Origin: Spirosoma arboris
GTDB lineage: Bacteria > Bacteroidota > Bacteroidia > Cytophagales > Spirosomataceae
NCBI RefSeq assembly: GCF_009754945.1
Contig: NZ_WPIN01000004.1
Location: forward strand, 372,001 to 436,000
DNA length: 64,000 bases
Reading direction: 5' to 3'
Part shown: piece after piece, positions 1 to 9,727 of the stretch
How positions within the stretch are numbered: the first letter of the stretch is position 1
Layout of the letters: each line of letters opens with the position of its first letter
The notes under the pieces: model-generated
The model's input: the letters and a program-made list of their open reading frames with translations, nothing else
Database searches by the model: none
What the model was told of the DNA's origin: nothing
Translations under genes and position numbers: made by a program

Positions 1-458
1 ACGGGCCGCATCAGCCGGGAGAACGAGAGTTGCCCCATCATCCATTTGCCGTTTTCTTTCACATAGACCTCCGTCACCATAAATGGGTTGACGACCTCGT
101 TTCCGCCCACAACGGCCACCAGATCAAGGTCACTTAGCAGGATGGCCGTATTGCCAATCATATGGAAGGCCGTTGAATAGACTGTCGCTTTCTTGTACCA
201 GATGTTTCCGCTTTTAATGACCTCTAGTTCCTGGCTCTTGCCCCAGCTGCCACCCATGTGGACAAACATTGATTTTTCATCGAAGAGCCCGGCCAGCTTG
301 TCCACATTTTTGTCAGACATCCACTGCCATTTATCCTTCGAGAGGGTAACAATTTCCTGCTCGGCATTGGTGGAATTGCTTGCTGACGAATTCGTTTGAG
401 CAAAGGCGGATACTATGCCGAGGGCAAAGATACAAAGTCCCAGAATTGATGCTTTCAT
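1..458 (-). CDS. SnoaL-like / NTF2-like secreted protein, C-terminus cut by window edge
   Basis: Reading the minus strand from the ATG at 458 gives an open frame of about 152 codons that runs off the window. It begins with a signal peptide (KASILGLCIFALGIVSAFAQ), so the product is probably periplasmic. The rest has the pattern of small NTF2-fold proteins of the SnoaL/DUF4440 type: a first helix with KDKWQWMSDKNVDKLAGLF, then SMFVHMGGSWGK, and strands ending in VTEVYVKENGKWMMGQLSF. These proteins are often stress or ketosteroid-isomerase-like, but no specific reaction can be assigned. It lies about 40 bp downstream of the aldo/keto reductase on the same strand and could be cotranscribed with it. 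Confidence 0.7.
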   Translation of the reverse strand, partial: MKASILGLCIFALGIVSAFAQTNSSASNSTNAEQEIVTLSKDKWQWMSDKNVDKLAGLFDEKSMFVHMGGSWGKSQELEVIKSGNIWYKKATVYSTAFHMIGNTAILLSDLDLVAVVGGNEVVNPFMVTEVYVKENGKWMMGQLSFSRLMRP

Positions 459-499
459 GATGATTTTTAAGGGTTTATGCTGATCAGCTGTGTTTATGA

Positions 500-1357
<858 letters not shown>

Positions 1358-1369
1358 TTACTAATTATG

Positions 1370-1397
1370 GGACAAAGGTCTTCTCATTTCTTTGTCC
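1370..1397. promoter_or_regulatory. Inverted repeat in the divergent AKR/AraC promoter region
   Basis: GGACAAAG at 1370-1377 and CTTTGTCC at 1390-1397 form a perfect 8-bp inverted repeat with a 12-bp spacer (20 bp between centres, about two helical turns). It sits between the aldo/keto reductase start (1351) and the AraC gene start (1507). It may be an operator for the regulator. The minus-strand half GACCTTTG is also one base away from the Bacteroidota -7 box TAnnTTTG and could be part of the reductase promoter. Confidence 0.4.
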
Positions 1398-1506
1398 GAA
1401 TGGTATACAGATTACAGGGTTTACTACCATTATTACTGATTAATGTTTTTGCATCAGGCAGGCTGCTCAGAAAGCAGTAATTTCGGTTCAGAAAACCAAC
1501 CGTGCT

Positions 1507-2421
1507 ATGGATACGCTGCGACGATTTGAGACAATTGCCGATTACAACGCCTTCAATAAAAACGAAACACTCCATCCACTGGTGAGTGTCGTTGACCTGT
1601 CCAAAGCCGATCCGCGACAAGGTTCCCGCATGTATTTTGGCTTTTACACGATCTTCTTAAAAGAGGTCAAATGCGGAGATATGGTGTATGGTCGGCATAC
1701 GTATGATTATCAGGAAGGCACGCTGGTGTTTATAGCACCGGGACAGGTGGCGGGTATGAATAGTAATGGAGAAATCTACCAGCCTAAAGGGTATGCGCTG
1801 GTCTTTCACCCTGATTTAATTCATGGTACTGCTCTGGGGCGGCATATTCAGGAGTATACCTTCTTTGGCTACCAGTCTTTTGAAGCGCTGCATTTATCGA
1901 GTCGGGAACGGCAAATCGTCCTGGATTGCTTTTCTAAAGTAGAGTACGAACTAGAACATGCCATTGATAAGCACTCTAAAAAGCTGATTGTCGCGACGAT
2001 TGAGTTGTTTCTGGGTTATTGCACACGGTTTTATGATCGACAATTCATCACTCGGGAAAATGTGCACAAAAGCGTATTGGAACGGTTCGAGACGCTATTA
2101 AACACGTATTTCCAGACGGATAAGCCACAAACCATTGGCTTACCAACCGTCACCTACTGCGCGGGTGAATTGAATTTGTCGGCCAACTATTTTGGGGATT
2201 TGGTCAAGAAAGAAACTGGCAAAACAGCCCAGGAATACATTCAGGCAAAGGTGATTGATCTGGCGAAAGAACGAATATTTGACCAGAGCAAATCCGTGAG
2301 TCAAATTGCCTATGACTTAGGCTTTAAGTACCCTCAGCATTTCATGCGCTTATTTAAGCAACGGGTTGGCCAATCACCCAATGAATATCGGCGGACCGCC
2401 GAAGCAGACGCTTCATTATAA
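1507..2421 (+). CDS. AraC family transcriptional regulator
   Basis: A 304-residue protein with an N-terminal cupin-like sensing region (about 35-150, containing LVFIAPGQVAGM and GYALVFHPDLIHGT) and a C-terminal double helix-turn-helix (about 210-300). The DNA-binding part shows the expected features: a first HTH in GELNLSANYFGDLVKKETG and a second one in SVSQIAYDLGFKYPQHFMRL followed by FKQRVGQSPNEYR. It is transcribed away from the aldo/keto reductase, the usual arrangement for a regulator controlling its neighbour. The ligand is unknown. Confidence 0.93.
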   Translation: MDTLRRFETIADYNAFNKNETLHPLVSVVDLSKADPRQGSRMYFGFYTIFLKEVKCGDMVYGRHTYDYQEGTLVFIAPGQVAGMNSNGEIYQPKGYALVFHPDLIHGTALGRHIQEYTFFGYQSFEALHLSSRERQIVLDCFSKVEYELEHAIDKHSKKLIVATIELFLGYCTRFYDRQFITRENVHKSVLERFETLLNTYFQTDKPQTIGLPTVTYCAGELNLSANYFGDLVKKETGKTAQEYIQAKVIDLAKERIFDQSKSVSQIAYDLGFKYPQHFMRLFKQRVGQSPNEYRRTAEADASL

Positions 2422-2534
2422 TTAATCATTCATATCCACTCGCCCAAAATCTTGTATCTAGCCCGATCAACTAATATCAAAGGGCTGCCGTAAGATGTTA
2501 ATGGACTATGGTTAACCTTATGTGGCTTCTGCTG

Positions 2535-2726
2535 AATGCGACGCCGGTGCGGACGGCAAGTTGACATAGCCTGTAACATTGTTCAAAAAAGGGATGAATG
2601 TTTTCAAATTGATAATGCTGAATAGCCAACTTAAAGTCGACAGATACCCACCTGCTTTTGCTCAAGCTCCAACTGAATCTGAAGGATACCGTTGGTACTT
2701 AAAAACCCTTTCTGTTTAATAAAGGC
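2535..2726 (-). pseudogene. Degraded Fic-family gene remnant
   Basis: In the 465-bp gap after the AraC gene the minus strand encodes IKQKGFLSTNGILQIQLELE (2720 downwards), which resembles the helical segment before the Fic core. It is followed in another frame by DFKLAIQHYQFENIHPFFE (about 2639-2583), which resembles the Fic catalytic motif HxFx(D/E)GNGRxxR up to HPF. The intervening region expected between them is missing, and the GNGRTGR part is not intact (at best a frameshifted NNVTGYVNL-like stretch). A stop codon lies just upstream. I read this as the scar of a Fic AMP-transferase or Fic-type toxin gene. Nothing else was recognised in the gap. Confidence 0.6.
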
Positions 2727-2886
2727 AGGATGCCTTCAAAATGGTTAGAAACGAGGGCTTTGCTGCTTCGTTGACGTAATGACATTAGCCAGACAGAAAG
2801 TAGAGACGAACGCTACATCATCGGCGTGTTGTAACCTGATCTGACTTCCCTCTTTTACCAACCTATTGAACTTACTGCATTGACTT

Positions 2887-4260
2887 ATGACGAATTCTAG
2901 TGGTTGTTTCACCCCACATAGCTGTCCTCATAAAACGGTTTGGCTACCCATCATGGCCTTTCTAATCAGCACCGTGTTCGCCACCACAAGCATGGCGCAG
3001 GGGTCTAAAGCTAGCCGGAAAATGGTAGTTACTGGTGTGATTTCCGATGCGGTGAATGGGATGCTGATTGACTCGGTCAGCGTTTCCTCAGGTGGAGTCA
3101 CCACACGCTCCAATGCCCAGGGCGTTTTTACCCTTGCAATCCCGGCAAAAAAATCGGTAGCGCCCAACGAAAACGTGCTGACCTTTTCCAGGAAGAATTT
3201 CAGCACCCTGAAACGTACCGTTTCGACAGGCAACGCGCTACGAATGGATGTCAAAATGAAATCCCCATACCCGCTGCGCAACATACTTCACCTGTTTACA
3301 GATCCCGGCATTCCTGAGCGAGGGCCACACGAATCGCCCCCCACGCCAACATGTGCGGACGTAACAGTCGTACCAGACCTGATTGGTGGGCAGCTGGGTC
3401 GGCACAACTTTATCTATATTGGCGAAAATCACCGGCGTATCTGCCTGGTCATCGACGGGAAACTGGCCTGGCACTACGATACCGAAAACGATTGGGAAGA
3501 CGATGAAATCTGGCTCCTCTCGAACGGAAACATCCTCCACGCGCACATGAAATACATCGAGGAAATAACGCCCAAAAAGGAGATTGTGTGGCGTTATGAC
3601 AGCCCTAAAGGCACCGAAATTCATACGTGCCAGCCCATTGGCGTTGACAAAGTGCTTTTTCTCCAGAATCAGAGCGATGTGGCCATTGTCAAGTTGTATA
3701 ACAAAGTCACCGGGAAATATGAGATCGAAAAAGAGCTAAAGGAGTTAGGCAAAGGCCCTCACGGTCAGTGCCGACGATTTCGCATGACCAGTAAGGGTAC
3801 CTATGTAGCTGGCACTCTGGGAAGCCATACCTTCTATGAATATGACAAAAATTTCAACCTGATCTGGACGCACGATCCGGGGTCTATGTGGGGCGGGGTT
3901 CCGCTTAAAAATGGCAACTATCTTTTCCAACGGGAAAATGCCATGACCTCGGTAGAGATAAACCGGGCGGGTGAGATTGTCTGGCAGGTTTCTATTGCCG
4001 ACATTCAGGACCAACTCAATAAGCTAGCTCCCAGTGCAGGCAAAATTACCGCCACTCAAACATGCGAACGGTTATCCAACGGCAATACGGTGTTATTTAC
4101 GCGGTTTTGTGATGCCAACCTACCACAGGCTATCGAAGTTACACCCGACAAAAAGGTGGTCTGGATTCTACAGGACTGGAAGCACCTGGGCGATAGTGTG
4201 TCGGCCCAATTTCTGGATGAACCCGGCTACCCAGAGGTGCCCGGCGAAACAAACCATTAG
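2887..4260 (+). CDS. Secreted beta-propeller protein with regulatory-like N-domain (arylsulfotransferase-like)
   Basis: A 457-residue protein. Residues 23-38 (MAFLISTVFATTSMAQ) form a signal peptide, so the ATG at 2953 is a credible alternative start. Residues about 45-128 resemble a carboxypeptidase-regulatory-like beta sandwich (VVTGVISDAVNGMLIDSVSV). The remainder is a repeat of propeller blades, each with a W-Y-D type strand (KLAWHYDTENDWEDDEIW, KEIVWRYDSPKG, FNLIWTHDPGSMWGG, GEIVWQVS, KKVVWILQDW), as in arylsulfotransferase-like or PQQ-like propellers. No catalytic role can be assigned. It stands alone between a pseudogene and convergent yifB. Confidence 0.7.
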   Translation: MTNSSGCFTPHSCPHKTVWLPIMAFLISTVFATTSMAQGSKASRKMVVTGVISDAVNGMLIDSVSVSSGGVTTRSNAQGVFTLAIPAKKSVAPNENVLTFSRKNFSTLKRTVSTGNALRMDVKMKSPYPLRNILHLFTDPGIPERGPHESPPTPTCADVTVVPDLIGGQLGRHNFIYIGENHRRICLVIDGKLAWHYDTENDWEDDEIWLLSNGNILHAHMKYIEEITPKKEIVWRYDSPKGTEIHTCQPIGVDKVLFLQNQSDVAIVKLYNKVTGKYEIEKELKELGKGPHGQCRRFRMTSKGTYVAGTLGSHTFYEYDKNFNLIWTHDPGSMWGGVPLKNGNYLFQRENAMTSVEINRAGEIVWQVSIADIQDQLNKLAPSAGKITATQTCERLSNGNTVLFTRFCDANLPQAIEVTPDKKVVWILQDWKHLGDSVSAQFLDEPGYPEVPGETNH

Positions 4261-4444
4261 GAACCCTCTGGTGAAATAATCATGAACCTCTTCACTGGGA
4301 TTGAAAATAGTGTGGTCACAATAGCCATCTAGACTGATAGTCATACCGAATGTTACCGTTCTCATGTTATTGGTCTTTGCATAGCCTCATTTATAGGCAA
4401 GATATCCTGTTTTTTTTCTCATTTTCCAGGAGAGTTCACGACTC

Positions 4445-5986
4445 TTACCCAGCCCAATTTTCCCGATCCAGACTCCGATATTGGATGGCTTCGGCGAGAT
4501 GTTCAATCTTGATTTCTTCGGAACCGGCTAAGTCGGCAATGGTGCGCGACACTTTCAGAATACGGTCGTAAGCACGGGCAGAGAGCCCCAGGCGCTCCAT
4601 CGCCGTTCGGAGTAAGGCACGCCCCGCATCGCTGATGGTACAAACTTCTTTTACCATTTGCGAGGGCATCATGGCATTGCTGTAGATTCCGGGCTGGTCA
4701 GCAAATCGGGCTGTTTGCCTTTCTCTGGCCTTAATAACTCGCTCCCGAATCACTTCGCTGGGTTCTGCTGGACGGTTGGCTGTCATTTGATCGAAGGAAA
4801 CGGGTGTGACTTCTACATGCAAATCAATCCGGTCGAGCAAGGGACCACTGATTTTAGCGAGATATTTCTGAACGACGCCCGGCCCGCAGACGCACTCTTT
4901 TTCGGGGTGATTATAGTAGCCGCAAGGACAAGGGTTCATGCTGGCAATGAGCATAAAACTGGCAGGAAACTCCACCGCCCATTTCGCCCGCGAGATGCTC
5001 ACCTTTCGGTCTTCGAGCGGCTGGCGCATGACCTCCAGTGCCGAGCGTTTAAACTCGGGCAATTCATCCAGAAATAGTACTCCATTGTGTGCCAATGAAA
5101 TCTCGCCTGGCTGTGGAAAACTGCCTCCGCCTACTAGCGCTGCATCTGAAATCGTGTGGTGCGGTGATCGGTAAGGTCGGGTCGCAATCAGGGCAGCCCG
5201 AGTCCCGAGTTTACCCGCCACCGAATGAATTTTTGTTGTCTCCAGCGCTTCTTGTAAAGACAAGGGCGGCAAAATGCTCGGCAACCGTTTCGCCAGCATG
5301 GTTTTTCCCGCACCCGGTGGACCAATCATAATCACGTTATGCCCACCGGCAGCCGCAATTTCCATCGCTCGCTTAATGTTCTCCTGTCCCTGCACATGCG
5401 AGAAGTCGACTTCATACGCATTGATCTGGCTCAAGAACAGATCACGGGTGTCGCTCACCAACGGTTCGATGTCTTTTTTGCCTTCGAAAAATTCGACCGC
5501 ATCCTGTATGGTTTTTACCCCAATGACATCCAGATTGTTGACAATGGCCGCTTCCTGAGCGTTTTCGGTAGGAAGCACGAATCCTTTATACCCCTGTTTT
5601 CGCGCTTCGATGGCAATGGGTAATACGCCTTTAATGGGCCGCAACGTACCATCAAGGGACAGTTCGCCCATAATGACATAATCTTCCAGGCTACGAGTAG
5701 TTGCGATTTGTTCAGACGCTTGCAAAACACAAAGTCCAATAGGCAGGTCGTAAGATGAACCTTCTTTTCGGATGTCGGCAGGAGCCAGGTTAACTACAAC
5801 TTTCTGACGGGGCATCCGATAACCAAAGAATTTTAACGAGGCTTCAACACGCTGTTCGCTTTCTTTTACGGCGCTATCGGGCAACCCAACCAAATGAAAA
5901 TGCAAGCCCTGTGCAACGACAACTTCAATGGTAATAATACTGGCATTAACACCATAAACGGCACCGCCGAAGGTTTTAGCTAACAT
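4445..5986 (-). CDS. yifB: YifB/ComM family Mg-chelatase-like AAA+ ATPase
   Basis: A 513-residue protein with the family's usual length and three parts: an N-terminal ChlI-like/Lon-S16-like fold (1-170, starting MLAKTFGGAVYGVNA), an AAA+ core with Walker A GPPGAGKT (222-229) and Walker B LFLDELPEF, a Cys-rich insert (CPCGYYNHPEKECVC), and a C-terminal Mg_chelatase_C region (ARAYDRILKVSRTIADL). In naturally competent bacteria ComM is a hexameric branch-migration helicase that helps integrate transformed DNA; this role is established elsewhere and only inferred here. It is a single gene with its own likely promoter at 6024-6031. Confidence 0.95.
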   Translation of the reverse strand: MLAKTFGGAVYGVNASIITIEVVVAQGLHFHLVGLPDSAVKESEQRVEASLKFFGYRMPRQKVVVNLAPADIRKEGSSYDLPIGLCVLQASEQIATTRSLEDYVIMGELSLDGTLRPIKGVLPIAIEARKQGYKGFVLPTENAQEAAIVNNLDVIGVKTIQDAVEFFEGKKDIEPLVSDTRDLFLSQINAYEVDFSHVQGQENIKRAMEIAAAGGHNVIMIGPPGAGKTMLAKRLPSILPPLSLQEALETTKIHSVAGKLGTRAALIATRPYRSPHHTISDAALVGGGSFPQPGEISLAHNGVLFLDELPEFKRSALEVMRQPLEDRKVSISRAKWAVEFPASFMLIASMNPCPCGYYNHPEKECVCGPGVVQKYLAKISGPLLDRIDLHVEVTPVSFDQMTANRPAEPSEVIRERVIKARERQTARFADQPGIYSNAMMPSQMVKEVCTISDAGRALLRTAMERLGLSARAYDRILKVSRTIADLAGSEEIKIEHLAEAIQYRSLDRENWAG

Positions 5987-6023
5987 AAAACGTTACAAGT
6001 AAACAATTATGGAAGATGGGTTT

Positions 6024-6031
6024 CAAAGCTA
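6024..6031 (-). promoter_or_regulatory. Candidate -7 box for yifB
   Basis: On the minus strand TAGCTTTG matches the Bacteroidota -7 consensus TAnnTTTG exactly. It lies 38 bp before the yifB ATG, leaving a leader of about 30 nt. A clear -33 TTTG was not found at the usual spacing, so this is a moderate call. Confidence 0.45.
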
Positions 6032-6225
6032 CAGAACGATTGGGCAATAAAAAAGTCAGTACGTAGTCGGCGGTTGTATATCGACAAAAGATAACTCATT
6101 ACACGGTGCATACGCAGAGAAATAATGTAGCGCAAAAAAATGTGCTGAAGTGATAAGAACTGGTTGGTAGAAGCTATTCAGTGAATATGTCTTATTTTAG
6201 AGTCAGGAACTAACCCCTCCCTACC

Positions 6226-7587
6226 ATGACCTCTTTCGTAAACCAACAGCCTGTCTTTGAGTGTGTAAGCGGAGCTGACACTGGCCGGTCGGCTGTATTA
6301 ATGCCACAAGTTCGTCTTGTAATTGGGCGTAGTCCTCAATCAAATATTCCATTGACAGATCCACAAGCAGCCAATGAACATCTTTCCATTTTATTCGATG
6401 GTCAGCATGTGTATTTCCAGACGATGGGCACTCAATTGGCCGAATTAAATGGCAAGATGGTGTCTACCGGTGAACTCAGCCCTGCTGGCGATCTCCGTAT
6501 TGGAACCTCGCACTGGCGGCTTATTTTTAAGAATAATCCTACCAGCCCTAGCCCTGCAAATCCGTTTTCGGGGATTGATTTTTCAAACTCCGTTAACCGA
6601 ATTTCTACCCTGACTGGCGTCGATACGCTGGATAGCGACTTCAGTTTGAAAACTGTTTTTGCCAAAGTGAGTGAAAAGCGATCCGACGAGGATATCGAAA
6701 GTGCGTTTACCGTCGGCACCCGCCAAACGACGCCCGTTGTGGGGACGATTGCTTCTCACTGGCCGCAACCCTGGCTTTTTGTGCGTTTTGGAGGAAGTGC
6801 GTTACTGGTTTTTGTTGGTCTTTATTTAGCCGTTACACAGTTTCAAAACGAGTTGTTAATCCCCGGATTACTGTTTGTTGGCTCGTTTGCGGTTCCATTT
6901 GCCAGTCTGATTTTTTTCTGGGAAATGAACGCACCACAAAATGTATCGCTCTATCAAACGATCAAACTGCTGTTTTCTGGAGGCTTGGTTTCCCTGATGA
7001 TTTCGCTGTTTTTCTTTAGTAATATCGCTTTTCTGGAGACATTTCTAGGCGCTTCAAGTGCAGGCATCGTTGAGGAATCGGGCAAATTGCTGACCGTTCT
7101 GGTATTGATGCGCAATAAGAATCAGTATCACTGGATACTGAATGGGTTATTGTTTGGCGCGGCCGTAGGAACTGGATTTGCCGCATTCGAATCGTCGGGT
7201 TATGCGTTTGTTGTATTGCTGAGAGAAGGATTTGGGCAGGCCGTCAGCAACATTTTCTTACGTGGCGTTTTGGCTCCTTTTAGTCATGTCGTCTGGACGG
7301 CCATCACAGCAGCTGCCGTCTGGCGTGTTAAAGGTCAACGCCCCTTTGACTGGGATATGCTGAAAGACAAAGGGTTTTTGCGAACGTTTATCGCGGTTAT
7401 ACTGCTCCACATGATTTGGAACGCGCCCTTTGAAGTTCCGATTCTGCCTTACATATGGTTTTTGCCAACCAAGCAACTGATATTAGGAACCATCTCCTGG
7501 ATTATGGTGCTGGGCATCATTCAAAGCGGGCTGAAACAGATCAAAAATGCACAGCGAGCCGTATTACAACCCGAAACAACAGCCTGA
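6226..7587 (+). CDS. FHA domain fused to PrsW-type intramembrane protease
   Basis: A 453-residue fusion. Residues about 8-105 form a forkhead-associated phosphothreonine-binding domain (IGRSPQSNIPLTDPQAANEH, then LNGK). Residues about 180-445 carry some eight hydrophobic segments with PrsW family motifs: GIVEESGKLL (the paired Glu), GFAAFESSGYAF, FSHVVWTAITA and LLHMIWN (the two His). PrsW in Bacillus cleaves the anti-sigma factor RsiW in the membrane; the substrate here is unknown. The cytosolic FHA domain would let phosphorylated proteins be recruited to the protease (inference). It is convergent with rsmH, 17 bp apart. Confidence 0.85.
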   Translation: MTSFVNQQPVFECVSGADTGRSAVLMPQVRLVIGRSPQSNIPLTDPQAANEHLSILFDGQHVYFQTMGTQLAELNGKMVSTGELSPAGDLRIGTSHWRLIFKNNPTSPSPANPFSGIDFSNSVNRISTLTGVDTLDSDFSLKTVFAKVSEKRSDEDIESAFTVGTRQTTPVVGTIASHWPQPWLFVRFGGSALLVFVGLYLAVTQFQNELLIPGLLFVGSFAVPFASLIFFWEMNAPQNVSLYQTIKLLFSGGLVSLMISLFFFSNIAFLETFLGASSAGIVEESGKLLTVLVLMRNKNQYHWILNGLLFGAAVGTGFAAFESSGYAFVVLLREGFGQAVSNIFLRGVLAPFSHVVWTAITAAAVWRVKGQRPFDWDMLKDKGFLRTFIAVILLHMIWNAPFEVPILPYIWFLPTKQLILGTISWIMVLGIIQSGLKQIKNAQRAVLQPETTA

Positions 7588-7604
7588 TTTTGATTCGCTA
7601 ACCC

Positions 7605-8510
7605 TTAAATTTTCTCCGCAATTCTGAGTTTTGCGCTCCGGGCGCGGGGATTACGGGCAATTTCATCGGGCGTAGCTTCAATAGGTTTGCGGGTTATGGA
7701 TTGCAACGGTTTGAGGTCGTTGCCGAATAAATCTTTCTCGACTTCACCCTGAAATTTGCCCTTGTTAATAAAGTTCTTAACCAGCCGGTCTTCGAGCGAA
7801 TGGTACGACATAACGACTAGCCGTCCGCCCGGTTTCAGAATATCGGGCACTTGTTCCAGAAATTCTTCCAGCGCCTGTAACTCTTCGTTGACTTCAATGC
7901 GCAACGCCTGAAATACCTGCGCGAAATACTTGTTTTCCTTGCCACGTGGGGCATAGCGTTGCAGGGCTGCTTTTAGATCATTAACGGTTTTCAGAGGACG
8001 GTTCGAGCGAGCTGATACAAGTGCCGCAGCGGCTGTGCGCGCGTTGGTGATCTCGCCATACATACCCAAAATCCGGTGCAACTCCGGTTCCGAATAGTCG
8101 TTGATAACCTGTCGGGCCGTACGGTCGGCATTCTGGTTCATGCGCATGTCGAGGTCGGCGTCGAAACGGGTAGAGAAACCCCGTTCGGGCGTGTCGATCT
8201 GGTGCGACGAAATACCCAGATCGGCTAGAATACCATCGACTTGCTCCGCTTTGTAAAGCCGGAGGTAGCGTTTGATATTACGGAAGTTCGAGGCAACAAA
8301 TGTTAATCGGGAATCGCCAATGGCTTGTGCATTAACACGGGCATCCGCATCCTGATCGAAGCCGAACAAACGGCCCCCTTCCAGTTGATTCAAAATTTCG
8401 CGACTATGCCCACCACCGCCGAACGTAATGTCAACGTAGGTGCCGCCGGGTTGTAAATTCAGACCATCAATGCAGGCCTGTAATAAAACGGGTTCGTGGT
8501 AATTGCTCAT
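7605..8510 (-). CDS. rsmH: 16S rRNA (cytosine1402-N4)-methyltransferase RsmH
   Basis: A 301-residue SAM-dependent methyltransferase, full length for RsmH/MraW. It starts with YHEPVLLQACIDGL, carries the SAM-binding loop VDITFGGGGHSREIL (26-40), then DGILADLGISSHQID, GFSTRFDADLDMRMN and the C-terminal VVMSYHSLEDRLVK. It methylates C1402 in the ribosomal P site. In many bacteria it opens the dcw cluster, but here the flanking genes are not cell-division genes, so it is displaced from that context. Confidence 0.97.
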   Translation of the reverse strand: MSNYHEPVLLQACIDGLNLQPGGTYVDITFGGGGHSREILNQLEGGRLFGFDQDADARVNAQAIGDSRLTFVASNFRNIKRYLRLYKAEQVDGILADLGISSHQIDTPERGFSTRFDADLDMRMNQNADRTARQVINDYSEPELHRILGMYGEITNARTAAAALVSARSNRPLKTVNDLKAALQRYAPRGKENKYFAQVFQALRIEVNEELQALEEFLEQVPDILKPGGRLVVMSYHSLEDRLVKNFINKGKFQGEVEKDLFGNDLKPLQSITRKPIEATPDEIARNPRARSAKLRIAEKI

Positions 8511-8555
8511 TCAGATCTTCTATTTAGCCAGGGCCTTGTCGACATGTACTAACAA

Positions 8556-9617
8556 TCAACGACTTATGGGGAAAGTTGCTCTCAAATTAGCCAAAGGAAG
8601 AACTTTAATAATACTATCATAAATGATGTTGGCCAAAGGTGAATAGTGTAATTCTGCTGAAATAATTTTTTTATAGCTGACTCCAATACCTGTATCAAGC
8701 ACTGTAAACATAGACGATAAACCTGTATAAACTTTCCCTTGAATAGCTCCCCGGCCAAAATATCGACCGCCATAAATACCAAATTGTAGACCAGTTTTGA
8801 CTAACGATGAAGGGTTGGGATTTGTATTGCCAATATCGATCATCATAAAAAGATTATGGAATTGCCTTGGTAATAATACTTGTAGCGTGATGCCATACAC
8901 CTGAGAACGCCCTTCGGAGTTTTGCCAATAGGATCCAAAAGCGCCTAGCCCCACAATTGGTTTATCTACCTTCTTTTGCTCCATATAAATTTTAGAATCT
9001 ATTCGACAAAAAGAAAGATATTGTTTTACTGTATTAATAAGACTACGTTCCGAATAATCAGTGCTATTAGTAGTTAATGTTGGGCATTCATATAAAATAG
9101 TTTTTAGAGTTCTTCGAAAAACCGGATCTATGAAATTATGGTTGAGCCCTCTACGGTTTATCACCACATGAATATCTTCCAGCAGCACTAACGAATCATA
9201 TTTAGCGATAAGAAATCGTGTCTTAGCTTCCTTATCAAAAAGCTTATAGAGTTTTACCGGATTACTGTCAAGCATGAGTTCGGCCAGAAAATAGGTTGAA
9301 TCGATGTGGTCAACCACTTTGCCGCCTATTTCTATTGGATTTACTGTGTAGTAAGGCATACCTATATACAAACCCTCATACACAGGCCCATCTTTAATGA
9401 TAAGTTTTTGTATGCTTTTAATAGGTATTTGGCTGATTGATTCTAGAGAATCTTTACTGAATTCTACGTAATTGGGATTTGTATTCCAATCATAGTACCG
9501 AATAACACCTACTATAGTTTTATCGTTACGATCGGTTAAAGTTGCGGAGCGGTTTTGATACTGACTAAATGAATATACTGATAAAAAACAGAATAAAATT
9601 GTGAAAAATGTACGCAT
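8556..9617 (-). CDS. Hypothetical secreted protein with barrel-like C-terminal half
   Basis: The frame extends up to 9695, but the ATG at 9617 gives a clean signal peptide (MRTFFTILFCFLSVYSFSQ) and leaves room for the promoter box at 9693-9700, so I take 353 residues from there. The N-terminal half (about 20-150) has short beta strands and phrases such as VGVIRYYDWNTNPNYVEF. The C-terminal half (about 230-353) alternates hydrophobic and polar residues with Gly and aromatics (VGLGAFGSYWQNSEG, GLQFGIYGGRYFG, GIGVSYKKIISAELHYS), as in a small outer-membrane barrel. Base composition is more AT-rich than its neighbours. No known family was recognised. Confidence 0.6.
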   Translation of the reverse strand: MRTFFTILFCFLSVYSFSQYQNRSATLTDRNDKTIVGVIRYYDWNTNPNYVEFSKDSLESISQIPIKSIQKLIIKDGPVYEGLYIGMPYYTVNPIEIGGKVVDHIDSTYFLAELMLDSNPVKLYKLFDKEAKTRFLIAKYDSLVLLEDIHVVINRRGLNHNFIDPVFRRTLKTILYECPTLTTNSTDYSERSLINTVKQYLSFCRIDSKIYMEQKKVDKPIVGLGAFGSYWQNSEGRSQVYGITLQVLLPRQFHNLFMMIDIGNTNPNPSSLVKTGLQFGIYGGRYFGRGAIQGKVYTGLSSMFTVLDTGIGVSYKKIISAELHYSPLANIIYDSIIKVLPLANLRATFPISR

Positions 9618-9692
9618 ATACAAAAAATAAATGGGAGTTGGGTGGGAAACAACTAATTTGAAAAATATCACGTTCCGAAGAAGGTAATCGTA

Positions 9693-9700
9693 CAAAGCTA
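9693..9700 (-). promoter_or_regulatory. Candidate -7 box for the hypothetical gene starting at 9617
   Basis: Minus-strand TAGCTTTG matches TAnnTTTG, with a partial -33 element (CTTG) 19 bp upstream. Transcription from it would start near 9686, inside the longest possible frame, which supports the downstream ATG at 9617. Confidence 0.45.
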
Positions 9701-9727
9701 TTAAATAGGAGCTAGCTCACAAGTTCA

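Noticed and set aside
52..460. Plus-strand frame at 193-399
   Set aside because: It is the reverse strand of the SnoaL-like gene, which has a signal peptide and family pattern.
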